Positions 55,426 through 64,000 of a stretch of 64,000 bases of DNA are shown here, one piece after another; the first letter of the stretch is position 1, and each line of letters starts with the position of its first letter. The DNA is taken from assembly GCA_949358305.1 (NCBI GenBank), contig CASHSZ010000019.1:1-64000 (forward strand), in the 5' to 3' direction. This DNA comes from Strigamia acuminata. Lineage: Eukaryota > Arthropoda > Chilopoda > Geophilomorpha > Linotaeniidae. A program made the translations under genes and the position numbers. The notes under the pieces are model-generated. The model did not search any database. It was not told the DNA's origin and saw only the letters and a program-made list of their open reading frames with translations.

Positions 55426-57305
55426 TCAAGAAGGAAACCCGAGCTGCAGGTTCACCCCGTGTCTTTTAGCCATTTGCTTCATCAGATCAGCATCGAAATC
55501 CAGTCTTCTCTTCTCACTAAATCGAAATCTCACATCCAACTCGACCAGAGAACCGATTTTAAACAAATCCTCAATCGCTGACGCTTCCAACAAACGACAA
55601 TCATCAAGATGCAAACTTTTGAGTTTCTTCTTCGCCATCGACTCGGCTAACTTGCGTGTTATTTTACTGCTGAAACCGTAGCAATCGCAAAGTGTAAGCT
55701 TCTCGAGATTTGGACACATGTCCAACACCTGGAAAATCCGACCGGAAGAAAACCAAACATCCGAGGGACCGAGCATAGAAAATTCAACTAAACTCTCTAA
55801 ATACAAATCACGCAAACCGAGTGGATTTTTGTCATCTATGGTGACACTTTCGCCCATACAAGCATGCAAGAAGGTCAACTCTTTGAATTTCGTCAAACTG
55901 TGCAGCATTTTGAGGGTAAAAACCTCCGACTCGATGTAGATTCTGCAAACTTTGGGACACGTGAGCACGGCGATGTCCAGCACATCTTCAATGGGATCAT
56001 CGGGGGCAAAGAAAGACAAATTTCTCAGGTTGTATTGCTGTGGTGGCTCGTCAAGTGGCAACAGCGCTCTGAGCCACTTACTGCAATCTAAAAGTCCAAT
56101 GTCTTCAATCGATGTCATCGTGTTCAATACAAAGCAGTAGTAGTCGGCTGGAATGTCGTCACCGTCAAGTTCGAGTACTCGTAAGGTTTTCCTGAGTGCA
56201 GAATCTTCTCCGCACAGTTTTCTCAAAAAAGCTTGTGTCGTTTTACTGATTTGAAGCTCAACGAGTGGCAGCTGAGCGATGTGTATGGCCAGGTTTTCCT
56301 CAACAACACCGCCGGGAATGTGAAGTTTCTGTAGATTTGGTAAAGCCTGGCACATTTGTTTGTACGCACTGGTTGTGAGTGAATTCCAAAAGGGCAGATG
56401 CAAGTCCGTTAGAGTCTATGTGACAAATACAATTAGGAGAATTAAAACAAAGAATGGCGCACATTTTCCATCAATGTGCACGCAAATTTCACAGACAAAA
56501 TATGTTTTACAACAGAAAAATGCACGGTTTTGTCAGATAAAGCATTTTTGTCTGAAAACTTTTTTTCCTTTCTTAGAATATTTAATTTCTTCTGCAAATC
56601 ATTTTTTTTTACCTCAAAATGCATTTTTTTCTTCGCAGATGCATTTTGTCTGTTTGCAAATGCATTTTTCTATCTTTAAATACGTTTTTCTATCCGCAAA
56701 TGCTTTTTTTCATTTGCAAATCCATTTTTTCACCTCAAAATGCATTTAACTGTCTGCATCAGCACTTTTTTTTGCTTGAAAATAAACTTTTATGCTAAAA
56801 AAGGGTCATTTCTGAATTTTTAATATTTAGTCTGATTTTCTTCGAATTTAATAATTTATTGTCTTTTGTGATATTTTCCATCACTGTCTGTGTGAAGGCA
56901 GTTCCCTTTTGATACTCACTTTCAACTTGTCGCCACTAATTTTAAGTAAAAATTCCAAATCAAATTTTGGACTGGTAAAGCACATCTTAAGTCTTCTCTG
57001 ATTTTGGTATACAAATGGAACAACATCCCACGCTTGGGGGTCGCGAATTTTGTCATGGCAAAGCTCCCACAGAAAGAAACTCGTCAGCATGTCGTCGCGA
57101 AGAGTATAAGCTAAATCGGACCGTATGTTATTGTATTGATAATTACAAAATAAATTCACAAATTCAAGAGTAACTTACATAGGTCATCGAAATAAGTGAT
57201 CAATTGCAGCGTGTTTTTCATTTGAACGTCGTCCATTTCATCAACGTCCCATTGCATCATACAGCCGAAAAGAGTTTTAATTGCCATGTCGGCTAACGTC
57301 GGCAT
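55426..57305 (-). CDS. leucine-rich-repeat protein, three exons, 435 residues
   Basis: Exons 57179-57305 (ATG 57305, MPTLADMAIKTLFG), 56920-57110 and 55426-56415 join in phases 1 and 0 with GTAAGT and GTGAGT donors. The N-terminal 105 residues are helical (DDMLTSFFLWELC). From about 107 to the end there are irregular LRRs of 25-30 residues (LTDLHLPFW, LPNLQKLHIPG, LRVLELDGDDI, LRNLSFF, LRDLYLESL, LEKLTLCDC, LKSLHLDDC, LVELDVRF). Such LRR proteins often act as substrate adaptors, but I see no clear F-box or VHL box, so the function is open. The stop is TGA, and the same frame continues for 25 acidic codons to a TAA at 55348 (DDSNDWTDIESDDDSAE). Confidence 0.8.
56421..56900. repeat. degenerate GCAAATGCATTTTT repeats in intron 2 of the LRR gene
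   Basis: Irregular units of about 16-20 bp containing AATGCATTTTT occupy most of the 504-bp intron. Frames found across it on either strand are artefacts. Confidence 0.6.
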
Positions 57306-58784
57306 TTTCGATTCTGATCAAAAACAATAATTACTACAGCAACAAGTAAACAAAAATGTGGAGATGTTTAACAACAATAAAAGGTCATTTTGCCTTGTCA
57401 AAAGAAAATTTTAAAAAAATTACCACAAAACAATAATATAAAAAGATATTGTTCACTCCATGTGTTTTCTTGAGTAATATGTGAATATGTCCCCCACTTA
57501 ACCTTTTCTCACAAATCTTGAATAAAATCATTAAAATCCACTCATAACTCCAACAATTACGTCCATCAACATCAAACACAACACACAACAATACACTAAT
57601 CATCAACATGTCAACTTTTCCACTACCAACAAAATCTACTGCAACAACAACAGGAAATACAACAAGAACAAAACAAACTAGAACGAGTGTTATATACCGA
57701 AAACACGAGGCGAGAGAGACTCCATTATCGTGCATTCACAACAAGTTTTAATCTCAAACCCAGCACATAGTCTCAAACACAGATACAATGTTAATGAATA
57801 CCATTAACACTAGATGGCACTACCAACTCCAACTAGAATAAAAACAACAAGAAATACTTATTTCTATTAACATTCCCACGCCTAAATTTCATCCGTCCAC
57901 TCTCGCTCCACCATTACAAGCACAACAGCAAGAAAAAACACCAATTACTACTGCAGACAAATTGTGTTTGATACATTCATACTAATCACTAGCTGCATTC
58001 AAAAATTAAAATATTTTGTGTTTTAGTTCAATTTTAAAACAAAAATGACCATAATTTCCTGTCTATAAAACTAAAATTGGTAAAAATCCAAACTAAAATA
58101 CAATTTTACTAAACTCAATTTTGCTTCAATTTTAAGTGCAGTTATGCATTACGTTTGTATACAAAGTTACGTTAAAATTGAAGCAAAAATAAATTAAAAT
58201 TCAATCACTCAAAAATTAAAATTTTATCTGTAGTTACATGAGATCACTTCACAACTTAAAACATCACTTCTTGTTTTATTTAAAAATTTTGTGCAACACA
58301 CACATAAAACATAAATACAAAAATTTTGAATTTCAATTTCTGAAGAATTTTCATAAAAATAGGTAACTCACATGTGATCATGTTTCTTTAATTTTATACC
58401 ATCCTTATTTAAAACATAGAATTTGGTATTTTTCTAACTAAGATTAATAATAAATATTGCTTACATGCTTTCTTTCTCCATGTCATATCCAATGACTTCA
58501 TCTTTGAATTGATGCTATCTATGACCTCTGGTGCCAGTTGGTCATACTCTTTTAAAATTTCTTCCTCCCTTCTACCAGCAAGGTATAAAAAAAAATGTTA
58601 AATCCCACTAAAAATAATAAAATTCCAACAATGCATACTTCTTTCTAATCATTTGAAGAGTATTATATGCTACGTTTTGGTGTTGATTACACATCAGGTG
58701 AACAATGATGTCATGTAAAAGTTATCACATGTTGTCAATTTTAATGCGGTGCGTCACATATACAGTATAACACCCTCCAGATTC
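57306..58784. other. intergenic, A/T-rich
   Basis: No gene is supported. 58000-58340 is rich in AAAATTTTA-type words. Nothing else is recognised. Confidence 0.4.
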
Positions 58785-59071
58785 CTGAGCGACTTCGTCG
58801 TGCTGTCTTGACGGAATTGCATGCAGGGCAATCCGCGATCGTTCGCACCAAATCGCTCGCTCGCTCGAGCGACGGTTTGGTGGCCCTCCATCGATCGCGA
58901 TGTCGAGATGATGGTTCGTTCTTGCGACGTGTGCCAACGCGCACTTGCTGATCCGCCCGAGACGTCTGACATTCGTTGGCCTATACCGGACGAGATTTGG
59001 GGGCGCGTCCACCTCGACTTCGCGGGTCTCATTCTCGGCAAATCATTCCTTTTGGCCGTGGATGCTCGCAC
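58785..59071 (+). pseudogene. gypsy-type integrase fragment, cut by a BEL LTR
   Basis: About 290 bp nearly identical to 29330-29625: RVPTRT-type zinc end CDVCQRALADPPE, RWPIPDEIWGRVHLDFAG and FLLAVDART. It stops at GCTCGCAC, exactly where the BEL LTR begins. It has four extra bases (one CGCT unit) compared with the other copy, so the two copies carry different frames around that site. Confidence 0.8.
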
Positions 59072-59389
59072 TGTGAAATCTCGCAATTTAAAAGAAGCTA
59101 TTTTTGCTAAAAAACTGATTGAAATTCTAACTTAACTGGAATTTTTCTGAAGACAAAATAAAACCATGCTTTTAACATAAAGACAAGATTTATTGTAACA
59201 ATATTTGGGGTTTACATTTGGAAAAACAGGAACAAAGGTCAAACATGATAATTTATGACGAATAACTGGACTTCCGTACGCGCGTCATACAATCTCGCAC
59301 AAGAAAGCACCGCCTGGATGATGGCTTCACTGCACGACACCGAACATGAACGCGCGACCCCAAACATCTAAAACTCGTCAGTTTTCACA
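59072..59389 (-). repeat. 3' LTR of truncated BEL/Pao element (318 bp)
   Basis: On the minus strand it starts TGTGAAAACTGACGAG, directly overlapping the polymerase stop, contains AATAAA near 59160, and ends GCGAGATTTCACA. The first 11 bases are like the LTR start of the complete BEL element (TGTGAAAACCGAC), so the families are related. No matching LTR is found on the right side of the element. Confidence 0.75.
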
Positions 59390-62300
59390 CTGGGGCCGGA
59401 GTGAGTTCTTCACTCGCTTCAATTCCGTCCTGAGCCTCCAAGATGCACAATCGTTGTACCGGTCTTCTCAGGACTTTATTAAAGGGAAGCTGTATCTCAC
59501 ACGCTCGTACTCGCCCATCTCTTCCTATGAAAACTTCTCTAATCCTACCAATTTTCCACGTCATGCGCGGCTGATTTAACTCTTCAATCACAACAATGTC
59601 CCCTTTCTGAACTTCACGAGACGCCTTCGTTTTGTTGTATTCTCTCAACTCGGTGAGATATTCATGATTCCACCGTGACCACAAATGACTTATTTTTTGC
59701 TGTCGCTGTTTCCATCGTTTCAACAATGTCACTGTGCTTGATGAAAGTTTCTCGTCCAACTTCTGGTTAGGATCCGGTAAATTGCAGCTTCTTCCTCCGG
59801 TTAAGAAGTGAGATGGACTCAGCGGTTGTTCATCTTCGTTTTCTGTGTAGACATATGTAATAGGACGGGAATTAATACAGGATTCAACTTCTGAGAGGAT
59901 GGTGGTTAGCTCTTCGAAGTCCAATGTAGTTTGACCGAGAACTTTCTTTAAACTCATCTTCGTCGACTTCACCATACGCTCCCAGAACCCACCCCACCAC
60001 GGAGCTCGTTCCACGATGAAACTCCACTCGATTTTTCTATCTGTTAAGAAGCCCTGAAACTGCTCTTTTCTAATGGAACTTAACAAGGCGCAAAGTTCCT
60101 TTTCGGTTCTCTTGAACGTTAGCGCATTATCCGAATAAATTTTCGTTGGTATGCCCCTTCGTGCAAAAAATCGCTTTAGGGCCAGAATAAAACGTTCAGT
60201 ATTCATGCTGGTGACTAGTTCGAGATGTACGGCCCTAATTACTGCGCATGTTATCACTACAATGTAACACTTTTCACCGCTTTGCTGGTACAGAGGTCCG
60301 GCAAAATCAATACCGACGACTTGGAACGGTGCAGCCTGCGTAATTCGATCTGGTGGCAACGCAGCTTCCACTTGTTGTACTAACCGCCCTTGCACTCGCT
60401 TGCAGACGAAACATCTATTCAACTCGCTTTTGACTGTTTTTCGGAGTTTTGGTGTCCAAAAACATTGTCTCAACTCTGCTAACGTCTCGCCAAGTCCGCC
60501 GTGAAATACTCGCTGGTGAGCTGCCAGAATAATAAGTTTTGTTAGTGGGTGATTTGGATGTAAAACGATTGGGTTTTTCAAGTTCTTTTTTGTCCCCGCC
60601 CACTGGATTCGCGTGTTTAATCGCATGGTTTGTTCGCTGTCCATGAAACACGTCACATTTCGTAATATCGAATCTCGTTCGAAACTCTGTTGATTTTTAA
60701 TTGCTAAAAGTTCCTTTGAATAACTCTGTTGTTGCATTGTTTGCAACCAGTATCTTTCGGAATTGTTAATTTCGTCTGTCGTCAATGGTGAACCGTCTCG
60801 CACTGCACTTTTACAATTGTTAAGAAAACGATTCACCCAGCTGGTTACACGCAACAATCTTCTCCAACTGCCGTATCGAGTGGGCACATCTATCAACCAA
60901 GTTTGGGGAACGATGACTGTTGCTGCTAGAGTTTCTTCCAACTCCATCTCAAAATCGTCCGCCTGAGTCGTCGGAACACTTGGCCATTCGTGTTCATCCA
61001 TCGTGAGCCACTCGGGGCCGTTCCACCATGTCTTGGACTCCAATAACGATTTTGCATCTATCCCACGTGTGAGTAGGTCGGCAGGATTCTGGACGCCAGG
61101 GCAATGACGCCAATTTGCAAACGGCACGTGCTGTTTTATCTCCTCGACTCGGCGTGCGACGAACGGAATCGCCTTTTTTCGCTCTCCTAGCCAACACAAA
61201 ACGATAGTGGAGTCGGTCCAGGCTGTGACCTTCGCAGTCGTGAACTGCTTCATTCGACCTGCGACTCGTGCCAAAAGTAACGCGCCCATCAACTCGAGTC
61301 GTGGCAGCGTCAACGTTTTTATCGGAGCTATTCTGCATTTAGAGAGAACGAAAAAAGTATTGATTAGTGAATTACATTGACGCACTCTTGTGTACGCCAC
61401 GATGCCATATGCTAACGGACTGGCGTCGCAAAACAAATGAAGTTCAATTTCTGATGCATTTGGATCGATTCCATAATGTCTGGGCACTCGAACTCGCTCT
61501 AACTCTGGCAATTGACTCTTCCAGTTTTCCCACTGTGGTATCAGTTCTTTCGGAAGTCGATCATCCCATTCCATTTTATGTTTCCACAATTGTTGGAAAA
61601 ACATCTTTCCTGTCACCGTAAATGGCGATGCAAAACCCAACGGATCAAAAACTTGGGCCACTAATTGGATCACTCGTCGTTTGGTGATTAATTCACGTTC
61701 GAGAGTCGTTTTCACTTCCTCGAGATCGAGTGCCAATTCATCCAATTCACAGTTCCATTTCAGCCCTAACACTTTAACTTCAGTCTCGAGCTCTGTCTCC
61801 GGGTGATCGATTTTAAACTGTTCACGTAAAAGTTTCGAATTACTGTTCCATTTAACCAAATCCATACTTGCTTCACACATTATTTCGGACACTTTCTTGT
61901 ACGTTTCGATCGCCTCTTGGTCGGTGCTGACACTGTCTAAATAGTCGTCCACGTAGAATCGTTTCAACAGTCGCGCGATCAATTCTGCATACTTTGTTGC
62001 GTACTTCTCCAAGTGATGTTGGATGGTCCCGTTCAGCAAATATGGGCTTGGAGACGCCCCAAACAGAACTCGAGTCTGTCGGAGAATCTCCACCTTAATC
62101 GGGCTCACTAAATCCCAGTCAGCGGCAATCCACAAGAATCGCACTGCATCTCTGTCGTCCAGATGGAGCAAAATCTGGTGGAACGCTTGTTTGATGTCGC
62201 TTATCAACGCCACTATTAACTGTCTAAAAAATAACAATGCATTGATTAGTTCTGGTAACAAGTTTGGCCCAGTAAAGAGGCAATCATTCAACGAGCGGCT

Positions 62301-63101
62301 TTTTTGCGCGTGCGACGAGGCATCGTACACGATACGCAATTTAGTTGTACTACGACGCTCTCGTATGACGGGACTGTGCGGCAAATAGTAACAACCGCTC
62401 TGATCTGACACTTCTGGGGCCGTCTCAATGATTCCTTCCGCCATCTGGTCATCCAAAACTTTCTTATAGCGATAATAAAGTTCGGGATCTTTTCTAAATT
62501 TTCGGACTAAATTCCACAATCTTTTTAAAGCGATTTGATAGTTACTGTCTAGTTCACTTTTCGGCATTAGCCACGGCAACCGCACTTCATATCTGTCACC
62601 AGTCCATTTAATCGACTTCTTGAACGCTGTCACTGCTTGATCGTCCTCGTCTTGATGGTCAGTAAGAGTCTCGTGTGGAATACCCAAGTCTTCCAACTCC
62701 CAAAAACGTTTCAGCATGTTGTCCAGTCGATCCTCGTAACGCGCAAGATGCACCTGAATGGTCGGCTGTTTGGTTATCGTTTCCTCACTTCGAATCGCTC
62801 CGTGCATCGTCCACCCAAGTCCTGTATGCAAACACATCAGATTTTCGTCTAATCGTCTTGTCTCGCCGGTAACAATGCGCCAAAAGTTGTCAGCACCGAT
62901 CAAAATTGACACTTCGTTCGGTTGAATTGAAAGCTGATCAATATTCAAAACAATGTTATTTTGCTTCAACTTCTCACGCACGTGAACTCCCGACTGTTTT
63001 GCTAAGGAATTGCTGATCCACGGCACTTCTATGAGTTCTAAATCGAAAGAATTGTCATTAATTTGGGTGTTTCGTAATGTAATTTGCTGCGATCCGGGTT
63101 T
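59385..63101 (-). CDS. BEL/Pao Pol, 5'-truncated (RT, RNase H, integrase intact)
   Basis: The open frame runs from 63101 (just after an upstream TAA) to TGA 59385, about 1,238 codons. It begins at the end of the protease region (ITLRNTQIND, then ILIGADNFWRI). It continues with reverse transcriptase (LRIVYDASSH, catalytic YVDD), RNase H (FCDASPLAYG, NPADLLTRG), integrase zinc domain (VFHGGLGETL..CFVCKR) and core (GIDFAGP, IYSDNALTF, GGFWERM). Gag, the knuckles and the protease active site are absent. The first ATG is internal, so it cannot be translated as a normal Gag-Pol. The frame has stayed open for 3.7 kb, so truncation is recent, or it may be expressed from elsewhere. It is about as far from the complete BEL element as related families usually are. 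Confidence 0.85.
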   Translation of the reverse strand, partial: KPGSQQITLRNTQINDNSFDLELIEVPWISNSLAKQSGVHVREKLKQNNIVLNIDQLSIQPNEVSILIGADNFWRIVTGETRRLDENLMCLHTGLGWTMHGAIRSEETITKQPTIQVHLARYEDRLDNMLKRFWELEDLGIPHETLTDHQDEDDQAVTAFKKSIKWTGDRYEVRLPWLMPKSELDSNYQIALKRLWNLVRKFRKDPELYYRYKKVLDDQMAEGIIETAPEVSDQSGCYYLPHSPVIRERRSTTKLRIVYDASSHAQKSRSLNDCLFTGPNLLPELINALLFFRQLIVALISDIKQAFHQILLHLDDRDAVRFLWIAADWDLVSPIKVEILRQTRVLFGASPSPYLLNGTIQHHLEKYATKYAELIARLLKRFYVDDYLDSVSTDQEAIETYKKVSEIMCEASMDLVKWNSNSKLLREQFKIDHPETELETEVKVLGLKWNCELDELALDLEEVKTTLERELITKRRVIQLVAQVFDPLGFASPFTVTGKMFFQQLWKHKMEWDDRLPKELIPQWENWKSQLPELERVRVPRHYGIDPNASEIELHLFCDASPLAYGIVAYTRVRQCNSLINTFFVLSKCRIAPIKTLTLPRLELMGALLLARVAGRMKQFTTAKVTAWTDSTIVLCWLGERKKAIPFVARRVEEIKQHVPFANWRHCPGVQNPADLLTRGIDAKSLLESKTWWNGPEWLTMDEHEWPSVPTTQADDFEMELEETLAATVIVPQTWLIDVPTRYGSWRRLLRVTSWVNRFLNNCKSAVRDGSPLTTDEINNSERYWLQTMQQQSYSKELLAIKNQQSFERDSILRNVTCFMDSEQTMRLNTRIQWAGTKKNLKNPIVLHPNHPLTKLIILAAHQRVFHGGLGETLAELRQCFWTPKLRKTVKSELNRCFVCKRVQGRLVQQVEAALPPDRITQAAPFQVVGIDFAGPLYQQSGEKCYIVVITCAVIRAVHLELVTSMNTERFILALKRFFARRGIPTKIYSDNALTFKRTEKELCALLSSIRKEQFQGFLTDRKIEWSFIVERAPWWGGFWERMVKSTKMSLKKVLGQTTLDFEELTTILSEVESCINSRPITYVYTENEDEQPLSPSHFLTGGRSCNLPDPNQKLDEKLSSSTVTLLKRWKQRQQKISHLWSRWNHEYLTELREYNKTKASREVQKGDIVVIEELNQPRMTWKIGRIREVFIGRDGRVRACEIQLPFNKVLRRPVQRLCILEAQDGIEASEELTPAPV

Positions 63102-64000
63102 TTATCCACTTAATTTCTAATAAATTAAGCAGAAACCGCAGGTGAATGCTATAAAAGACTTACAATCGGCGGCCTTAAATTATCTAGGGGTTAAGTTTAA
63201 GGAAAAGAAATAAAAAGACAGTTTTATTAATAAAAATCACAAATATGTATTTATTCGTTTAAATTACAATGACTAGTTAAAAATATCACAATGGCGACAA
63301 GTCGCGAAATGAAATGAGCGGGAACAATGGAAGGGCTTGCAACGACTGTTGCAAGCTACAAAGCGCTAAAATGGCGCTTAAACAACACACAGTTGTTAGG
63401 CGAAGGCGAATTGTCTTCGTTTGCTGAACTCACGAACGATGGTCGAAGACGATGGTTCTCGTGGGCTCCTTCTACGGCTCGTGCGACGGCTCGGCGGCGG
63501 TGGTTGACGGCTGTAGGCGTCCGGCTCTCGTACGATGGCGGTGGCTGTCGTTCGCGCGGCAGCGACGGCGATGGTTCACGATCGTCGGGAAACTTCTTCT
63601 TCTCGTTTGCTGGAATTAGCTACGGCTAATTCAAGCAGAATTGCTGGCTTTGTGCTTTGGGTGGCACAAAGATAGCAGGTGAAACTGAGTTACAACGGTC
63701 CTCTATCAATACGTATTGTCGGAGCAGATATCGCAGTGATGTTGAGGTTGTTGTTGTATTTTTCAGAGTCCCGATTTGAGCCAAGACGCGAGCCCAGCAC
63801 GCTTCAATATTGCGCAGAAAACCTGCGCACTTAGCTCAAATGGGTGCAACTAGTGGTTATTACACCATATTGCACCATAACGGCTAATAACCGTTTTCAC
63901 CCCGGACAACCTGGGGTGATATGTGCCTAGAGAGGATTTCTCCCCTCGGTCACATGATCTGACTTGGCGTGTGCCACAGTCAAATTAATTAGAAGATAAT
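63102..64000. other. right-edge region, possible diverged LTR
   Basis: It abuts the truncated BEL. A segment near 63675-63750 (GAGTTACAACGGTCCTC.ATCAAT) resembles the same part of the two solo LTRs. The minus strand has AATAAA near 63230 and a TGTGGCACACG start at 63978. This suggests a diverged minus-strand LTR, but I could not fix its other end. The 100-codon frame at 63327 is Arg/Trp/Ser-rich and probably not a gene. Confidence 0.3.

Noticed and set aside
63327-63629. 100-codon plus-strand frame rich in Arg, Ser and Gly.
   Set aside because: Repetitive CGGCGG/CGATGG content and LTR-like surroundings make a chance frame likely.
1-64000. tRNA or rRNA genes.
   Set aside because: No cloverleaf or conserved rRNA stretch was noticed on either strand; a covariance-model scan was not possible here.

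Overview
The window is eukaryotic and most likely from an arthropod. The evidence is short GT-AG introns (about 40-120 bp), a degenerin/ENaC (pickpocket-like) channel gene, a fragment resembling juvenile-hormone acid methyltransferase, C2H2 zinc-finger genes, and many BEL/Pao and Ty3/gypsy retroelements. I cannot name the genus from sequence alone.

Layout. 1-6500 is the 3' half of a Ty3/gypsy-type element: a reading frame with AT-hooks and integrase, open at the left edge, then a separate 569-codon frame and a probable 3' LTR. A perfect 20-bp satellite follows (6501-6800). 7041-23411 is a 25-finger C2H2 gene on the minus strand. It is split by a 14,250-bp near-perfect palindrome (8291-22540) with AG...CT ends and a 6-bp target duplication (GACACT). 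Each arm (about 7.1 kb) carries the same three genes in mirror image: a possible PC4-like protein, a RING-H2 protein and a spliced small membrane protein. Each arm also carries a 2.5-kb A/T-asymmetric satellite and G-rich subterminal repeats. 23.4-32 kb holds the C-terminal part of a JHAMT-like methyltransferase, an intact paralogous 8-finger gene, decayed finger relics, a solo LTR and a decayed gypsy integrase. 32.1-32.7 kb is an intronless, frameshifted PABPN1-like copy. 33.5-39.9 kb is a complete, apparently recent BEL/Pao element; another solo LTR of the first family follows at 40.2-41.0 kb. 43.3-43.9 kb is an RNase H fragment.

44.9-49.3 kb (minus) is the most striking cellular gene. Eleven exons splice in frame into a 777-residue protein made of two complete DEG/ENaC subunits in tandem (four membrane segments), and the two halves have the same intron-phase series. 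49.9-51.7 kb is a decayed relative of the leftmost integrase. 53.4-54.2 kb is a foldback element with ACGT-rich palindromes. 54.2-55.1 kb is an LTR end, primer-binding site and SAP-domain gag remnant. 55.4-57.3 kb is a three-exon leucine-rich-repeat gene. 58.8-63.1 kb is a 5'-truncated BEL/Pao element inserted into a gypsy fragment.

The best candidates for undescribed biology are the giant palindromic element, whose Polinton-like ends (AG termini, 6-bp TSD) flank none of the Polinton core genes, and the tandem DEG/ENaC gene. Coordinates, phases and frame arithmetic were worked out by hand from the sequence. Family assignments rest on motif recognition, not on database searches.
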